Part shown: positions 16,381 to 25,145 of the stretch, piece after piece | How the letters are laid out: each line of letters opens with the position of its first letter | How positions within the stretch are numbered: the first letter of the stretch is position 1 | NCBI GenBank assembly: GCA_900548345.1 | Contig: URKA01000007.1 | Location: 1-64,000 of the forward strand | DNA length: 64,000 nucleotides | Origin: an uncultured Paraprevotella sp. | GTDB taxonomy: Bacteria; Bacteroidota; Bacteroidia; Bacteroidales; Bacteroidaceae | Direction: 5' to 3' | Program-made: the position numbers and the translations under genes | Notes under the pieces: generated by a model | Databases searched by the model: none | Seen by the model: the letters and a program-made list of their open reading frames with translations, nothing else | Told to the model about the DNA's origin: nothing

Positions 16381-18594
16381 ATGGAGCAAAACGATTTCTT
16401 CTCCGCACAAGAGAAAGCACGACTCCCACAAGTTTACCGGGATTTACTCAGACTATCAGGTAGCATCCTTCGTCACGATGACTGCAAGAAGCTGAAAACA
16501 TACTTGAAGGAAGCCTCACAACGCAACTTAATCCGGAAAAACATATTCGGAATCAATCCTATCCTGAATGATATGGAGACAGCCCTTATCGTAGCGTCTG
16601 AAATAGGACTTACGCGAGGAGCCATACTCGGTGTCATGTTGCACACTTGCGTCAGTTGCGGATTCTGCACAACTGAACAGGTGGAAAAAGAATTCGGAAT
16701 CGATGTGGCCGGCATCATCAGAGGGTTGAACCGCATTGCTGAACTATACCGGAAGAATCCAAGCATCGAGAGTGAGAACTTCAGAAGCCTGTTGCTTTCA
16801 TTTGCCGAAGACATGCGGGTCATCCTTATTATGATTGCCAACCGTGTCAACATCATGAGGAAAATCAAGGACACACCTCATAAGGAAGCACAGCAGAAGG
16901 TTTCGGAAGAGGCGGCCTACCTATATGCCCCCCTCGCCCATAAACTGGGACTGTACCGTCTGAAAAGCGAACTGGAGGACCTGTCGCTGAAGTACATGGA
17001 GCATGACGCTTACTATCTGATAAAGGAAAAGCTGAACGCCACGAAAAAATCACGCGACGAATACATCGCGAAATTCATCCGGCCGATTGAAGAAAAGCTG
17101 AACGCCGCAGGCCTTCGCTTTCACATGAAAGGACGCACCAAAAGCATCCATTCCATCTGGCAGAAGATGAAAAAGCAGCATTGCGGCGTGGAAGGCATCT
17201 ATGACTTGTTTGCCATCCGCATCATCCTGGACTCTCCTTTGGATAAGGAAAAGATGGAGTGCTGGCAGGTGTACTCCATCATCACCGACATGTACCAGCC
17301 GAATCCCCAGCGTCTGCGGGACTGGCTATCGATTCCCAAAAGCAACGGGTATGAGAGTCTGCATATCACCGTACTCGGTCCGGAGAACAAATGGGTGGAG
17401 GTACAGATTCGTACAGAACGTATGGACGAAATCGCCGAACGGGGACTGGCCGCACACTGGCGGTATAAAGGCGTAAAGAACGGAGAAAGCGGTGTGGACG
17501 AATGGCTCAACAGCATACGGAACGCATTGGAGAACAATGATGACATGCAACTGATGGACCAGTTCAAGATGGACCTTTACGAAGACGAAGTGTTTGTGTT
17601 CACACCCAAGGGGGATTTGTTCAAGCTCCCCAAAGGCGCAACCGTACTCGACTTCGCTTACGCCATACATACCAACGTGGGTAACCGGTGTATCGGAGCA
17701 AGAATCAACAACAAGAATATCCCGATGCGCCAACTGTTGAACAGCGGCGACCAGGTGGAAATACTCACGTCGAACAACCAGAGTCCGAAACAGGACTGGC
17801 TGAATTTCGTCACAACAGGAAAGGCACGTGCCAAAATCCGCCAGTCGCTGAAAGAGATGCAGGCCAAGCAAGGCTCGTTCGCCAAAGAACTGTTGGAACG
17901 CAAGTTCAAGAACAAGAAGATAGAATACGACGAGCCTACCATGATGCACGTCATCACGAAATTAGGCTTCAAGTTCGTGACCGATTTCTACAAAAGCCTT
18001 GCCGATGAAACGACGGACATCAATGAGGTCATCGACATGTACGTCGAGATGCAGAAGTATGATGCGGGACAGGCTGAACACACTCCCGTACGGAGCGCGG
18101 AAAATTACACGGCAGTGCCGGAAGCTGAAGCAAGATCGCAGTCTCACGATGACGTGCTGGTCATCGACCAGAACCTGAAAGGACTGGATTTCTCACTGGC
18201 CAAATGTTGCCAGCCCATATACGGCGACGATGTATTCGGCTTTGTTACGGTCAACGGCGGAATCAAAGTGCACCGTTGCGACTGCCCTAACGCACAGGAA
18301 CTCCGCAAGCGTTTCGGCTACCGTATCGTGAAAGCGCGCTGGGCCGGCAAACGCGGCAGCCAGTATCCCATTACGCTGAAAGTTGTCGGAAACGACGATT
18401 TGGGTATCGTGAACAACATCACGTCCATCATCAGCAAGGAAGAGAAGATTTCCTTACGCGGCATCAGCATCGATTCTTACGACGGCTTGTTTTCGGGCAC
18501 CCTTACGGTGATGCTCGACGACACGTCCAAGCTGCAAATGTTGATAAAAAAACTGAAAACCGTAAAAGGCGTGAAGCAGGTGTCCCGCAATTAA
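16381..18594 (+). CDS. relA: RelA/SpoT-family (p)ppGpp synthetase with degenerate hydrolase domain
   Basis: Long RSH protein of 737 residues. Domains in order: HD-like region (~40-190), synthetase (~235-375: IYDLFAIRIIL, IPKSNGYESLHITV, EVQIRTERMDEIAERGLAAHWRYKG split over this span), TGS (~400-460: VFVFTPKGDLFKLPKG, DFAYAIHTNVG), helical and zinc-finger-like region with CCQPI and HRCDC, and a C-terminal ACT domain. At the place of the hydrolase signature HDxxED the sequence reads LHTCVSCG, so the metal site is lost. This fits a RelA-type synthetase regulated by ribosome and amino-acid starvation. Start at ATG 16381, since the TTG at 16360 lies in the promoter. Confidence 0.92.
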   Translation: MEQNDFFSAQEKARLPQVYRDLLRLSGSILRHDDCKKLKTYLKEASQRNLIRKNIFGINPILNDMETALIVASEIGLTRGAILGVMLHTCVSCGFCTTEQVEKEFGIDVAGIIRGLNRIAELYRKNPSIESENFRSLLLSFAEDMRVILIMIANRVNIMRKIKDTPHKEAQQKVSEEAAYLYAPLAHKLGLYRLKSELEDLSLKYMEHDAYYLIKEKLNATKKSRDEYIAKFIRPIEEKLNAAGLRFHMKGRTKSIHSIWQKMKKQHCGVEGIYDLFAIRIILDSPLDKEKMECWQVYSIITDMYQPNPQRLRDWLSIPKSNGYESLHITVLGPENKWVEVQIRTERMDEIAERGLAAHWRYKGVKNGESGVDEWLNSIRNALENNDDMQLMDQFKMDLYEDEVFVFTPKGDLFKLPKGATVLDFAYAIHTNVGNRCIGARINNKNIPMRQLLNSGDQVEILTSNNQSPKQDWLNFVTTGKARAKIRQSLKEMQAKQGSFAKELLERKFKNKKIEYDEPTMMHVITKLGFKFVTDFYKSLADETTDINEVIDMYVEMQKYDAGQAEHTPVRSAENYTAVPEAEARSQSHDDVLVIDQNLKGLDFSLAKCCQPIYGDDVFGFVTVNGGIKVHRCDCPNAQELRKRFGYRIVKARWAGKRGSQYPITLKVVGNDDLGIVNNITSIISKEEKISLRGISIDSYDGLFSGTLTVMLDDTSKLQMLIKKLKTVKGVKQVSRN

Positions 18595-18617
18595 GGACAT
18601 CTGCCACGTCTTGGCAA

Positions 18618-20519
18618 CTAACCTTCTATTTCGCTCAACTCCAACCAGCGCATCGTCTTTTCGTCCAGTTCTTCATCCACCACGGGCAGACGTTTTGACT
18701 TTTCGGTAATCTCCTCCACACTCAGCATACCGCTGCAGAGCGCGTCTTCAATGTTTTTCTTCTCTTCCTCAAGCGCGGCGATTTCCTTTTCCAACGCTTC
18801 CATCTCCCTGCGCTCCTTATAACTCAGTTTTTTCTTCGTCTCCCGATTGTTCCGGGAAGCCGCTGCCGGCGCGGACGTATCCTTATGTCTGTCGGCCTGT
18901 TCTTTCTGCTGCGCACGCTCCTGTTGCAGTTTCTCGTCCAGCCATCCGCGGTACTGGGTATAATTGCCGGGAAAGTCGCGTACGTCTCCCCCACCCTTGA
19001 ACACCAACAGATGGTCTACCACCTTATCCATGAAATAACGGTCGTGGCTCACCACTATCACACATCCCTTGAAGTTCCGGAGATATTCTTCCAACACCTG
19101 CAAGGTGACTATATCCAAATCATTGGTGGGCTCGTCGAGCACCAGAAAGTTGGGATTCTGCATCAGGACCGTACACAAATACAGGCGGCGGCGTTCTCCA
19201 CCGCTCAGCTTATATACATAATTCTGCTGGTCCTTGGGAGAAAACATGAAATGCTGCAGGAACTGCATGGCCGAGAGATGTCGCCCACCGCCCAAATCCA
19301 CATATTCGGCAATGCCACGCACCACATCGATAACCTTCATCTGTTCGTCGAAGTGCATGCCGTCCTGCGAGAAATAGCCGAAACGCACGGTTTCTCCCAC
19401 CACAACCTTTCCGCTGTCCGGCTTCACCTGTCCCAGCAGGATTTTGACGAAGGTGGACTTTCCCGTACCATTGTTGCCCACAATCCCCATCTTCTCGTAA
19501 CGTGAGAAATTATAGAAGAAATTGTCCAATATCACGTGGTCGCCATACCGCTTGCAGATGTAATCGGCTTCGAACACCTTGTTGCCGATGTAGGAAGACT
19601 TCACTTCGAGCGTCACGTTCTGTTCGCGGATGTTTCTTTTGGCCACCTTTTCCAGTTCATAAAACGCCTCTTCACGGTATCGCGCCTTATGTCCGCGCGC
19701 GCAGGGCATCCGACGCATCCAATCCAGTTCCGTACGATATAAATTATTCGCGCGCGCGATTTCGGCATTTGCCGCATCGATACGCTCCTGTCTTTTTTGC
19801 AGGTAATAGCTGTAATTCCCGCGATACGTGTAGACAGTATTGTCGTCCAACTCTAAAATCACCGAGCACACACGGTCCAGGAAATAACGGTCGTGCGTAA
19901 CCATGAGCAGACTCAACGAGGCGCGCTTCAGATATTCTTCAAGCCATTCAATCATCTCCAGGTCGAGATGGTTGGTGGGTTCGTCCAGAATCAACAGGTC
20001 CGGCTCCGTAATCAGCACATTGGCCAAAGCCACACGTTTGAGTTGCCCGCCCGACAATGTGGATATTTTCTGGTCGAAAGCCGTAATCTTCAACTGCGAG
20101 AGAATCTGCTTGGCACGGTTCTCGTAATCCCACGCCTTCTCACGTTCCATACGGTCGAGTATCTCTTCCATACGGGGATGACCGGGAGTACTCATACAGT
20201 CCTCGTATTCACGAATCAGGTTCGTCACTTCGTTACCATGACTGAAACAGGCCTCAATCACCGTCAGTTCGGGCGGGTAATACGGGATCTGCTCCAAATA
20301 ACCCACTTTCAAATCGCGACGATACACGATACTGCCTTCTTCATATCCGTCTTTTCCACTCAGAATATTGAGCAAAGTGGACTTCCCCGTACCGTTCTTC
20401 GCTATCAGCCCCACCCGTTGCCCTTCGGCAATGCCGAAAGAAATGCCCTCGAAAAGCACACGGTCGCCGATACGCTTGGTCAGTCCGTCCACTTGCAAAT
20501 AAGGATTCACTGCTGCCAT
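18618..20519 (-). CDS. ABC-F family ATPase, Uup-like
   Basis: A 633-residue soluble protein with two ATP-binding cassettes and no membrane segment. Cassette 1: GLIAKNGTGKSTLLN, LSGGQLKRVALA, LLILDEPTNHLDL. Cassette 2: GIVGNNGTGKSTFVK, LSGGERRRLYL, FLVLDEPTNDLDI. A charged linker joins them, and the last ~80 residues (KKLSYKERREMEALEKEIAALE...) form the coiled coil of Uup-type ABC-F proteins. ABC-F proteins act on ribosomes; Uup also binds branched DNA. A resistance role is not indicated. It is convergent with relA with only 23 bp between stops. Confidence 0.92.
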   Translation of the reverse strand: MAAVNPYLQVDGLTKRIGDRVLFEGISFGIAEGQRVGLIAKNGTGKSTLLNILSGKDGYEEGSIVYRRDLKVGYLEQIPYYPPELTVIEACFSHGNEVTNLIREYEDCMSTPGHPRMEEILDRMEREKAWDYENRAKQILSQLKITAFDQKISTLSGGQLKRVALANVLITEPDLLILDEPTNHLDLEMIEWLEEYLKRASLSLLMVTHDRYFLDRVCSVILELDDNTVYTYRGNYSYYLQKRQERIDAANAEIARANNLYRTELDWMRRMPCARGHKARYREEAFYELEKVAKRNIREQNVTLEVKSSYIGNKVFEADYICKRYGDHVILDNFFYNFSRYEKMGIVGNNGTGKSTFVKILLGQVKPDSGKVVVGETVRFGYFSQDGMHFDEQMKVIDVVRGIAEYVDLGGGRHLSAMQFLQHFMFSPKDQQNYVYKLSGGERRRLYLCTVLMQNPNFLVLDEPTNDLDIVTLQVLEEYLRNFKGCVIVVSHDRYFMDKVVDHLLVFKGGGDVRDFPGNYTQYRGWLDEKLQQERAQQKEQADRHKDTSAPAAASRNNRETKKKLSYKERREMEALEKEIAALEEEKKNIEDALCSGMLSVEEITEKSKRLPVVDEELDEKTMRWLELSEIEG

Positions 20520-20540
20520 AACCGTTTTTGAAATAGTGTG

Positions 20541-20548
20541 CGAAGATA
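20541..20548 (-). promoter_or_regulatory. -7-like box for the ABC-F gene
   Basis: CGAAGATA (minus strand TATCTTCG) is one base from TAnnTTTG, 21 bp upstream of the ATG, with a TTG about 23 bp further up. Confidence 0.5.
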
Positions 20549-20653
20549 CACATTAAATAGGAAAAAGACAATTCAGACCGTATTTATGCAAAAAAACTTC
20601 GCGATGGAACGCAAAAAAACGCGGAAGATTTTCCATAATCGAAATTTATTCGT

Positions 20654-20661
20654 TACTTTTG
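20654..20661 (+). promoter_or_regulatory. -7 box for rho with a long leader
   Basis: TACTTTTG. Transcription would start near 20667, leaving a leader of roughly 140 nt before the ATG at 20805. rho leaders are often autoregulated; I see no clear attenuator stem. Confidence 0.65.
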
Positions 20662-20804
20662 TACCCCGAAACAATGGGAGTTCCGCCACTTGTCGGTCTC
20701 CTTTTTATCATCACAAACAATATTTTCAACCAAAAGAATCCCGTCTTTATCATACGTGTATCCGTATAAAGCATAAAGACAGAAATGCAACACATAACTT
20801 ATAT

Positions 20805-22820
20805 ATGCATACAAAAACCGAATTAGAAGCCATGTCGCAGGAAGAACTGCAAGACATCGCCGCTGAGTTGAAACTGACCGGACTGAAAGACGACGACCGC
20901 ATGGACCTGATTTATCGCATCATCGATGAAGAATCCATATTGTCGGCTTCACAAAAGGCCACCACGACAAAAACACCGAGAAAAAGAGTGAGAATAGCCA
21001 AGAAAGAAACAGACAGAGTGTACAGCGCTTCACAAGGAAACGGAGAAAACTTCGACCTGAAAAAGAAAAACAGCGCAGCCACCGACCTTGACAAGGATAT
21101 AAAAGGAATGGAAAGCCCAAACCAACCCAATGCCGCAGAAGAAGGCAATGCCGCAACAGCTGCGGAAAGCACGGTAGCCGCAACGGCTGAAAACACAACC
21201 CCTGCGGCGGAAGAACAACCGGCCACGCCGACTCCCAAAAAGAGAGGACGTAAGTCGAAAGCCGAAAAAGCCGCCATGGAAGCGGCCGCGCTGAAAGAAG
21301 CGGAAATGAAACCTCAGGAGGAAACCATAAGGGAGACGGAAACACCGGAAGAGGAACAACCCGACGTACCGATGGACATCCTGACAGACAATCCGGATAC
21401 CGTAACGGACACACCCACGAAAACCGCCGAAAGCAACACCGAGAAAAAGGAAACCGAACAGGAGAACACTTCCACTTCCGGAAAAGACTTTTTCTCTTCT
21501 TCTGAAAAAGACTTCATCGTGGTAGAAGACCTTCCCGTCATTCCCCTTGAACAGACGGGCGAAGACAACTACATGACTTATACCACCGAACAACCCGACA
21601 TCACTTCTTCACGCACACCGGCAAGTTATGAAGCCGAACGCATACCGGCCTATACCGAAAAAAACGACACGCCCAGAAAAGAGCCTGAACAGGCATACGA
21701 TTTCGGCGACATCCTTGTAGGCGAAGGCGTATTGGAAATCATGCCGGACGGCTACGGATTCCTGCGGTCAAGCGACTACAACTACCTGTCTTCACCCGAT
21801 GACATCTACGTGAGCGCGTCGCAGATCAAACTGTTCGGCCTGAAAACGGGCGACGTGGTGGAAGGCCCTGTACGCCCCCCGAAACCGGGAGAAAAATATT
21901 TCCCCTTGATACGCGTAACCAAAATCAACGGACGTTATCCTAACGAAATCAGAGACCGCGTGCCGTTTGAGCACCTCACTCCGCTCTTCCCCGACGAGAA
22001 GTTCAAATTGTGCAAAGGACACAACGACAACCTTTCCACACGCATCGTCGACCTTTTCGCCCCTATCGGCAAAGGACAACGCGCCCTGCTTGTGGCACAG
22101 CCCAAGACCGGTAAGACCATCCTGATGAAGGACATTGCCAACGCCATCGCAGCCAACCATCCGGAAGCCTACCTCATCATGCTGCTCATCGACGAGCGAC
22201 CTGAAGAAGTCACCGACATGGCACGCACCGTCAACGCAGAGGTCATCGCATCTACCTTCGACGAGCCCGCCGAACGGCACGTGAAAATTGCAGGTATCGT
22301 GCTGGAAAAAGCCAAACGCATGGTGGAATGCGGACACGATGTGGTCATCTTCCTCGATTCCATCACACGTCTGGCACGCGCATACAACACCGTATCGCCC
22401 GCCAGCGGAAAAGTACTCTCCGGAGGTGTCGATGCCAACGCACTGCACAAGCCCAAACGCTTCTTCGGAGCCGCACGCAACATAGAAAACGGAGGTTCGC
22501 TGACCATCATCGCCACAGCACTGATTGACACGGGAAGCAAGATGGACGAGGTTATCTTCGAAGAATTCAAGGGAACAGGCAACATGGAATTGCAACTCGA
22601 CCGGTCGCTCAGCAACAAGCGTATCTTCCCGGCTGTCAACATCGTGGCATCCAGCACACGCCGTGACGACCTGCTGCACGACAAACAGACACTCGACCGC
22701 ATGTGGGTGCTCCGCAAGATACTGGCCGACATGAATCCAATAGAAGCCATGACATTCCTGAAAGACCGCATCGAGCCTACCAGAAACAACGAAGAGTTCC
22801 TCTTGAGCATGAACTCATAA
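20805..22820 (+). CDS. rho: Transcription termination factor Rho with long disordered insert
   Basis: 671 residues, against about 420 in E. coli. The Rho N-terminal domain (ELEAMSQEELQDIAAELKL) occupies ~5-50. Residues ~52-300 are low complexity, rich in A, E, K, P and T, with AT-hook-like KKRGRKSK. The RNA-binding cold-shock-like domain starts near 301 (GVLEIMPDGYGFLRS). The ATPase core has P-loop VAQPKTGKTILMKD (~434), LIDERPEEV and the R-loop region SITRLARAYN. Hexameric RNA helicase that ends transcription. The frame extends upstream to 20538, but ATG 20805 (MHTKTELEA) matches the family start and follows the promoter. Confidence 0.95.
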   Translation: MHTKTELEAMSQEELQDIAAELKLTGLKDDDRMDLIYRIIDEESILSASQKATTTKTPRKRVRIAKKETDRVYSASQGNGENFDLKKKNSAATDLDKDIKGMESPNQPNAAEEGNAATAAESTVAATAENTTPAAEEQPATPTPKKRGRKSKAEKAAMEAAALKEAEMKPQEETIRETETPEEEQPDVPMDILTDNPDTVTDTPTKTAESNTEKKETEQENTSTSGKDFFSSSEKDFIVVEDLPVIPLEQTGEDNYMTYTTEQPDITSSRTPASYEAERIPAYTEKNDTPRKEPEQAYDFGDILVGEGVLEIMPDGYGFLRSSDYNYLSSPDDIYVSASQIKLFGLKTGDVVEGPVRPPKPGEKYFPLIRVTKINGRYPNEIRDRVPFEHLTPLFPDEKFKLCKGHNDNLSTRIVDLFAPIGKGQRALLVAQPKTGKTILMKDIANAIAANHPEAYLIMLLIDERPEEVTDMARTVNAEVIASTFDEPAERHVKIAGIVLEKAKRMVECGHDVVIFLDSITRLARAYNTVSPASGKVLSGGVDANALHKPKRFFGAARNIENGGSLTIIATALIDTGSKMDEVIFEEFKGTGNMELQLDRSLSNKRIFPAVNIVASSTRRDDLLHDKQTLDRMWVLRKILADMNPIEAMTFLKDRIEPTRNNEEFLLSMNS

Positions 22821-22886
22821 ACAATATTCCGCAAGGCGGTTACAAACCCAACATACCGCCCTCCGGAAATTCATACAACCTACCCG

Positions 22887-22926
22887 AAAAACGGACCTGT
22901 GTGCGTCGATACACAGGTCCGTTTTT
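22887..22926. terminator. Bidirectional terminator between rho and araC, containing the ACCTGT/ACAGGT core
   Basis: AAAACGGACCTGTG pairs with CACAGGTCCGTTTT around the loop TGCGTCGATA. A-run before and T-run after, so it can stop both convergent transcripts. It shares the 11-mer GACCTGTGTGC with the array at 52416, but core spacing here is 18, not 22. Confidence 0.9.
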
Positions 22927-22951
22927 CAGTCCTCCATACACACCCCTATCC

Positions 22952-23788
22952 TCACGATTTGGGGCGCACACGATACTGCTGCGGCGACATGTTCATCATC
23001 CGTTTAAAAAACCTGCCGAAATACGACTGGTCGACAAATCCGAGATGATTACTGATTTCCTGTATACTGGAATCATTCTTCACCAGCAATGTCGTCGCCT
23101 CATAAATCAACCGCTCATCAATAATCTGCTTCGGCGTACGGGCAATCATCCGCTTGGTGATTTGCGTCAGATATTTGGCCGAAATACACAACTCGCCGGC
23201 ATAAAACTGCACTTCGTGCTGTGTGCGGTAGTTCTGATGAAGCAACATCACGAAATTCCGGAACAGTTCTCTCGAACGCGAGGAATCTGAAAAAAGATTT
23301 TCCTCCTGCAGCCCCCCAAACATCTCATAAAAGCCGAAGACAAAAGAGGTGACCAACGACAGTATCCAATCCCTTCTGTAGCCACCGTTCTTCACGGACG
23401 CATACCGGAACAGTTCCTTGAAGTGCTCCATCACGCTTCGTTGACTATCCGTCAACTTCCACGCCATACGCGTATAAATCATCAGAAAAAAGTTCGGCTC
23501 AATACGCCGTGTATGCTCATGCAGCATGACAGGCATAAAGCCCATAAGCACAACCCTGAACCCCTCCGACGAACGGACAAGCCGCGTAGGAGAATCCGGT
23601 CTGAGCACCAACATTCTGTAGGAATCTATATGATACTCGTTATCACCCACCGCCACCCGCGCTGTTCCCTTTTCCACAAAAACAATAATGAACTTATCAA
23701 AAACAAAAGCCTCGCGACGCATGAAAGCCATATCCGTCTCAAGGTAAAAATACTCCGAAGAAACTATATTATTCAGTTCATTGCCCAT
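22952..23788 (-). CDS. AraC-family transcriptional regulator
   Basis: 278 residues. An N-terminal cupin-like sensing region (FDKFIIVFVEKGTARVAVGDNEYHI, residues ~25-50) is followed by a C-terminal double helix-turn-helix (~180-275): FYAGELCISAKYLTQITKR for the first helix pair and SSIQEISNHLGFVDQSYFGRFFKR for the second, the AraC hallmark (each given in part). Start at MGNELNN (23788), 24 nt after the -7 box; the ORF extends upstream through the promoter. It is divergent from an RND efflux operon and is the most likely local regulator of it; the ligand is unknown. Confidence 0.9.
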   Translation of the reverse strand: MGNELNNIVSSEYFYLETDMAFMRREAFVFDKFIIVFVEKGTARVAVGDNEYHIDSYRMLVLRPDSPTRLVRSSEGFRVVLMGFMPVMLHEHTRRIEPNFFLMIYTRMAWKLTDSQRSVMEHFKELFRYASVKNGGYRRDWILSLVTSFVFGFYEMFGGLQEENLFSDSSRSRELFRNFVMLLHQNYRTQHEVQFYAGELCISAKYLTQITKRMIARTPKQIIDERLIYEATTLLVKNDSSIQEISNHLGFVDQSYFGRFFKRMMNMSPQQYRVRPKS

Positions 23789-23818
23789 ATTTCCCGTCCT
23801 ACAATAGTTAATTAAAAT

Positions 23819-23826
23819 CAAAATTA
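23819..23826 (-). promoter_or_regulatory. -7 box for the araC-type regulator
   Basis: CAAAATTA (minus strand TAATTTTG), about 30 bp upstream of the ATG. Confidence 0.65.
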
Positions 23827-23912
23827 AGTAGAATAATCCTAAAATGCAAAAAAGTTCCCAAAATGAACAAAACAAATGTGCTTTTAATACTTGCGGAATC
23901 GCTTTCTTGATG

Positions 23913-23920
23913 TAATTTTG
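23913..23920 (+). promoter_or_regulatory. -7 box for the RND efflux operon
   Basis: TAATTTTG, 40 bp before the adaptor ATG. The 86 bp between this and the divergent regulator box (23827-23912) is A/T-rich and is the expected operator zone; a small GTTC-n7-GAAC dyad lies at about 23856. Confidence 0.7.
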
Positions 23921-23959
23921 CATAACTTTTTTGAGACTATATTTTTAAACTACCAATTT

Positions 23960-25063
23960 ATGATTAAAGGTATTAAGACTGTAGCAACAACAGCATTATG
24001 TTGCATGATTGCTTTGACAGGCTGCCAGAAAGCGCAGCAAAGAACCGCCCTCAAGGCGGATTACAAGACAATGAAAGTGAAAACTGACTCGCTCACGTTG
24101 TCAAACACTTACAGCGCGACAATCCGTGGTCGCCAGGATATTGAAATCTACCCGCAGGTGGGCGGTACCCTGCAACGCCTGTTGGTGACGGAAGGACAAC
24201 GCGTGAAGAAAGGACAAACACTGTTCATCATCGACCAGGTGCCGTATCAGGCAGCCTTGAACACGGCAAAAGCCACACTTGAAGCTGCCCAGGCAGCTCT
24301 GGCAACGACCGAACTGACCTTCCAGAGCACCAAACGCCTATACGACCAGCAAGTGGTATCCGAGTTTGACCTGCAAAAGGCACAAAACTCGTTGCAAAGC
24401 GCAAAAGCCAGCGTAGCACAGGCCACGGCACAAGTGACCAATGCGGCAAACAATCTGTCGTACACCACCGTCAAAAGTCCGGCCGACGGCGTGGTGGGCG
24501 TTCTCCCCTACCGTCAGGGCGCACTTGTAGGCAGCAGCATGCCGCAACCTCTGACCACAGTGTCCGACAACAACGACATGTACGTATACTTCAGCTTCCC
24601 CGAATCTCAGTTGCTCGCCATGACCCGTGAATACGGCACTCCTGAAGAGGCTGTGGCACACATGCCCGAAGTAGGCCTCCGTCTCGTAGACGGCTCCATG
24701 TACGAGTTCACAGGCAAGGTGGAAAGCGTCAGCGGTGTCATCGACCGCTCTACAGGCAGTGTAAGCCTGCGCGCCGTCTTCGCCAACCCCAAGCACGTAC
24801 TCTTCAGCGGAAGCACAGGCAACATCGTAGTCCCCGTGAAATACACCGACAAGATTCTCGTGCCGCAAGTTGCCACCGTACAGAAACAGGATAAATACTT
24901 CGTGTTCGGCATCGACGCCGACGGCAATGCGAAATCCATCGCCATCGAAGTAGCTCCTTACAACAACGGCAAGGAATATATCGTAACCAACGGTCTGACG
25001 CCCGGACAGGAAATCATCGCCAGCGGCGCAGGCATGATTCACGAAGGACAGAAGATTAGATAA
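23960..25063 (+). CDS. RND efflux periplasmic adaptor lipoprotein (AcrA/MexA family)
   Basis: 367 residues. Signal peptide with lipobox LTGC (Cys ~22), so it is a membrane-anchored lipoprotein. The lipoyl-like half motif (GGTLQRLLVTEGQRVKKGQTLF) is followed by a long alpha-hairpin coiled region (ATLEAAQAALATTELTFQST and KAQNSLQSAKASVAQATAQV) and the second lipoyl half TTVKSPADGVVGVL, then beta-barrel and membrane-proximal domains. It links the inner-membrane pump to the outer-membrane channel. First gene of a three-gene operon; 82 bp to the pump gene. Confidence 0.95.
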   Translation: MIKGIKTVATTALCCMIALTGCQKAQQRTALKADYKTMKVKTDSLTLSNTYSATIRGRQDIEIYPQVGGTLQRLLVTEGQRVKKGQTLFIIDQVPYQAALNTAKATLEAAQAALATTELTFQSTKRLYDQQVVSEFDLQKAQNSLQSAKASVAQATAQVTNAANNLSYTTVKSPADGVVGVLPYRQGALVGSSMPQPLTTVSDNNDMYVYFSFPESQLLAMTREYGTPEEAVAHMPEVGLRLVDGSMYEFTGKVESVSGVIDRSTGSVSLRAVFANPKHVLFSGSTGNIVVPVKYTDKILVPQVATVQKQDKYFVFGIDADGNAKSIAIEVAPYNNGKEYIVTNGLTPGQEIIASGAGMIHEGQKIR

Positions 25064-25145
25064 AAACACCAAAGTAGACTACGGACGAAGAAGAGGCGCG
25101 ACGCAACTTCCCGATGTCCGTAAAACAAAACACAGATAAGAAACA

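Noticed and set aside
18618..20519. Antibiotic-resistance ABC-F (target protection) gene
   Set aside because: Architecture and C-terminal coiled coil fit housekeeping Uup-type proteins better; nothing in context suggests resistance.
20538..20804. Extended N-terminus for Rho from 20538
   Set aside because: The frame is open but passes through the promoter box at 20654 and the translated part has no Rho similarity.
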